From: Nitrospira defluvii
GTDB taxonomy: Bacteria; Nitrospirota; Nitrospiria; Nitrospirales; Nitrospiraceae
Assembly (NCBI GenBank): GCA_016199015.1
Contig: JACQHN010000098.1
Span: 1 to 7,837, forward strand
Direction of reading: 5' to 3'
Length of the DNA: 7,837 nucleotides
Shown here: positions 5,864 through 7,837 of the stretch, in pieces
Layout of the letters: every line of letters starts with the position of its first letter
How positions within the stretch are numbered: position 1 is the stretch's first letter
Position numbers and translations under genes: made by a program
The notes under the pieces: model-generated
The model's database searches: none
What the model was told of the DNA's origin: nothing
Seen by the model: the letters and a program-made list of their open reading frames with translations, nothing else

Positions 5864-6943
5864 TTAGGGTCCGCCCACCCCGATGATGCGCTCCACCCGT
5901 TCATCCCGCCCGCCGAGATCCCGATACCGCCGGTATTGTGCCAAGGCCCTGCCCATATCCTTCCGGTGGAGTTCGTAAAAAACCCCGAGATTATAATGGG
6001 CCTCCGCCGAATTAGGCTTGAGTGCTACGGCCTGCTCATGCTCCCTCTCCGCCTCATCCAATCGATTCAAGTTGGTATAGACCATGCCCAAATTCAAATG
6101 GGCCTCCGCATATTCCGGGCGATACCGAATCACCTCCAGAAACTCGCGCTCGGCCTCTACGAGAAGCCCCTGACTCCGGAAGACAAAGCCCAGGTTGTAA
6201 TGGGCATCGACCAAATCCGGCTTCGCCGCAATGGCTTCCTTGAAGGCAGCGGCCGCTGCGTGCAAATCATTCCCCCGCTCGGCCAGACGCCCGAGCAGAT
6301 ACCAGGCATCGGCATGCCGCGGGTTCGCTTGCGTGAGACGGGACAGTTGCTCACGGGCCATCTTGAGGTCACCTTGGCTGTCGTAGAGGTTGGCCAGATG
6401 GTACAAGGCCTCGGCATGATCGGGCCGCACACGCAGTAAAGACTGGTACATTTTCGCGGCATTGGGGCGATCATGCCGTTCCTCATAGATCCGCGCCAAA
6501 TCCAAGTGGGCCTCTTCGTTCCCCGGCGCAATGTCCAGAACCTGTCGCAACACCCCTTCCGCATCGCTGCCACGTCCCTGTGCGAGATAGACATCCGCCA
6601 GATCGTTGAGGATCTCTGCCGAAGGCGGAATGAGCTTCAGCGACTGTTTGTAGGCCTGGATCGCCCCATCGGGATTTCGCTTACTCTGGAAGTACACCAA
6701 CCCCAGCACATGATAGGCCTCAGCCAGTCGCGGATTTTGCGCGATCGCCTTCTTCAGCGCCTCAATCGCGCCGTCGGCATTGCCCTCGCGAAAGAGGGTG
6801 ACCCCACGCTCATAGCTCCGCCGAGCCGATTCTGACGAGGGGGCCGACACCGCCGGCGTCTCAAACGTTGAGAAGGCACAGACCAGGCAGAAAAGCAGAG
6901 AGCTGGTGAGAAGGCTACGCGAGAAACTGGCTGCACGCCGCAT
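5864..6943 (-). CDS. Secreted TPR-repeat protein (nine repeats)
   Basis: This 359-aa protein has a signal peptide (residues 1-34, basic RR start, ending AVSA) and then nine consecutive 34-residue tetratricopeptide repeats from about 39 to 345. Examples are EAYHVLGLVYFQSKRNPDGA, DAHYNLGFVFRSQGLLVEAE and EAHYNLGVFYELHRKDMGRA; the W/L/G/Y/A/P consensus positions are well kept. TPR arrays form a right-handed superhelix that binds other proteins, so this is probably a periplasmic scaffold or assembly factor; the partner is unknown. It is transcribed away from secA from its own promoter. The next gene starts 81 bases after its stop, behind a separate promoter candidate, and no terminator is evident, so read-through into the array is possible. 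ATG 6943 gives a normal signal peptide but has only a weak GGA Shine-Dalgarno. Confidence 0.93.
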   Translation of the reverse strand: MRRAASFSRSLLTSSLLFCLVCAFSTFETPAVSAPSSESARRSYERGVTLFREGNADGAIEALKKAIAQNPRLAEAYHVLGLVYFQSKRNPDGAIQAYKQSLKLIPPSAEILNDLADVYLAQGRGSDAEGVLRQVLDIAPGNEEAHLDLARIYEERHDRPNAAKMYQSLLRVRPDHAEALYHLANLYDSQGDLKMAREQLSRLTQANPRHADAWYLLGRLAERGNDLHAAAAAFKEAIAAKPDLVDAHYNLGFVFRSQGLLVEAEREFLEVIRYRPEYAEAHLNLGMVYTNLNRLDEAEREHEQAVALKPNSAEAHYNLGVFYELHRKDMGRALAQYRRYRDLGGRDERVERIIGVGGP

Positions 6944-6974
6944 CGAAATCCGCAGTAGAGTTCGTGGGTGCCCC

Positions 6975-6993
6975 TCGCCGAGAGAGTCGGCGA
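6975..6993 (-). other. Perfect inverted repeat in the leader of the TPR gene
   Basis: The stretch forms a 7-bp GC-rich stem (TCGCCGA / TCGGCGA) with a 5-base loop. It lies between the TPR promoter and ATG, so the hairpin would be in that transcript's 5' leader. No T-run follows on either strand, so it is not a typical terminator. It could be a protein-binding palindrome, an RNA structure or chance. Confidence 0.45.
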
Positions 6994-7005
6994 AATGACG
7001 GCCCC

Positions 7006-7034
7006 ACTATAGACGGCAGGTCACTCGAAAGCAA
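7006..7034 (-). promoter_or_regulatory. Candidate sigma70-type promoter for the TPR gene
   Basis: On the minus strand, TTGCTT (7029-7034) and TATAGT (7006-7011) are separated by exactly 17 bases. Transcription would begin near 6999, leaving a leader of about 56 bases that contains the inverted repeat at 6975-6993. Confidence 0.6.
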
Positions 7035-7119
7035 TGACAGGGACATCGCCATACCCCGTAACTGCGGAGGAGTTGAGACCAGGGCCGCTGTTTCGGTAGG
7101 ATTCCCCTATGGATTCCTG

Positions 7120-7125
7120 TATACT
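7120..7125 (+). promoter_or_regulatory. Candidate -10 element for secA
   Basis: TATACT matches the -10 consensus at 5 of 6 positions and would give a leader of about 55 bases before ATG 7186. No good -35 lies 16-18 bases upstream (TAGGAT at 17), so the promoter is uncertain. The 242-base divergent region between the TPR gene and secA holds this element, the TPR promoter, the inverted repeat and nothing else I can identify. Confidence 0.35.
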
Positions 7126-7185
7126 CCGCCGCCGAGCCGATGCTCTCCTGTCGAGCCTCGCTCGTGAGAATGAAGGTACGTCTGT

Positions 7186-7837
7186 ATGCTGACACAAGTA
7201 TTGAACATCGTATTCGGAAGCAAAAACGATCGCGAGATCAAGGCATTGCGCCCGATTGTCGAGCGCATCAATGGACTCGAATCGAGCCTGACACCGCTCT
7301 CCGATCAGGCACTGGCCGATAAGACCCAGGAATTCAAGAAGCGTCTCGAAGCCGGAGAAACGCTGGACGACATTTTGCCCGAGGCGTTCTCCGTCTGCCG
7401 TGAAATGTCCCGCCGCCGCTTGAACATGCGGCACTTCGACGTGCAGTTGATCGGCGGCATGATCCTGAATAAGGGTCGGATCGCCGAAATGAAGACCGGT
7501 GAGGGCAAAACCCTAGTCGCCACCCTTCCGCTCTATCTGAACGCGCTGGAAGGAAAAGGCGCCCACCTCGTCACCGTCAATGACTACCTGGCCAAACGCG
7601 ATGCCCAGTGGATGTCTCAGCTCTACCACGCGCTCGGCCTCTCCGTCGGCATCATCCAGCACGATGCGTCCTTTCTCTATGACCCGACGTATGAGGCAGC
7701 GGACAAGCGGCTGCAGCACCTCAGACCCTGCAGCCGGCATGAAGCCTATCGCGCCGAAATCACCTACGGCACCAACAATGAGTACGGTTTCGATTACCTC
7801 CGCGACAACCTGATCGTCAGCGACCTCAGCCAATGCG
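7186..7837 (+). CDS. secA: Preprotein translocase subunit SecA (N-terminal 217 residues; 3' end outside window)
   Basis: SecA is the ATPase that drives unfolded preproteins through the SecYEG channel in the inner membrane. The visible part covers the start of nucleotide-binding domain 1: an N-terminal helix ([19 protein letters not shown]), the region [14 protein letters not shown] (81-94), the Walker A motif MKTGEGKT (102-109), [10 protein letters not shown] (112-121), [13 protein letters not shown] (131-143) and [17 protein letters not shown] (192-208). All are hallmark SecA sequences. Between about 162 and 188 there is an extension relative to E. coli SecA ([20 protein letters not shown] and following), a length variant known in several phyla. 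Start choice: ATG 7186 follows AAGG (7173-7176) by 9 bases and gives the usual SecA N-terminus. The gene runs off the right edge, with 217 full codons visible. It diverges from the TPR gene and belongs to the housekeeping side of the window. Confidence 0.97.
   Translation, partial: MLTQVLNIVFGSKNDREIKALRPIVERINGLESSLTPLSDQALADKTQEFKKRLEAGETLDDILPEAFSVCREMSRRRLNMRHFDVQLIGGMILNKGRIAEMKTGEGKTLVATLPLYLNALEGKGAHLVTVNDYLAKRDAQWMSQLYHALGLSVGIIQHDASFLYDPTYEAADKRLQHLRPCSRHEAYRAEITYGTNNEYGFDYLRDNLIVSDLSQC

Noticed and set aside
5183..6439. A 418-codon open frame on the plus strand
   Set aside because: It runs antisense across parts of three genes with signal peptides and clear domains (propeller, small His/Cys protein, TPR protein). 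Its translation has no recognisable domain and it spans intergenic regions, which fits a GC-driven shadow.
7021..7434. A 137-codon open frame on the minus strand overlapping the secA start
   Set aside because: It is antisense to unmistakable SecA sequence and overlaps the divergent promoter region.

Overview
The window comes from a GC-rich, Gram-negative-type bacterial chromosome. Most of the proteins carry Sec signal peptides, and they include a TonB-type energy transducer and an outer-membrane beta-barrel, so the cell has an outer membrane. The style of the secA start and of the envelope genes suggests Nitrospira or another Nitrospirota member. That is an impression from protein character and not a database result.

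Layout. On the plus strand, only the right end is coding: the first 217 codons of secA (from 7186, running off the window). Divergent from it, on the minus strand, is a nine-repeat TPR protein (6943-5864) with its own good promoter in the intergenic region. Next on the minus strand is a tight array of eight envelope genes reading leftwards: a small His/Cys-rich secreted protein (5782-5477), a beta-propeller with Asp-box repeats and a CPCCRP motif (5349-4078), an unrecognised 153-aa secreted protein (4030-3569), a TonB family protein (3533-2394), a 122-aa protein that looks like only the start of a TonB-dependent receptor plug (2374-2006), a TlpA/ResA-like membrane-bound thioredoxin (1979-1398), a second small His/Cys-rich protein related to the first (1392-1084), and a MetA-pathway/transporter-type outer-membrane beta-barrel (971 to the left edge, 3' end not in the window). 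Several junctions overlap or are only a few bases long, so at least the block from the propeller to the second small protein looks like one operon. A candidate promoter lies just before the first small protein.

How the genes may work together. Every product of the array is predicted to act in the periplasm or outer membrane. It combines an energy transducer, a truncated receptor plug, a thiol redox protein, an outer-membrane barrel, a Cys/His-bearing propeller, and two small proteins sharing a spaced His-His-HisHis-His-Cys-x-Trp-Met-Cys pattern. The simplest inference is an envelope system for binding, delivering or exporting a soft transition metal, with copper the first candidate. The metal and the direction of transport cannot be read from the sequence. 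No ExbB/ExbD, complete TonB-dependent receptor or regulator is present in the window. I found no rRNA, tRNA, CRISPR array, insertion sequence or convincing rho-independent terminator, and no gene-free stretch longer than 300 bases.
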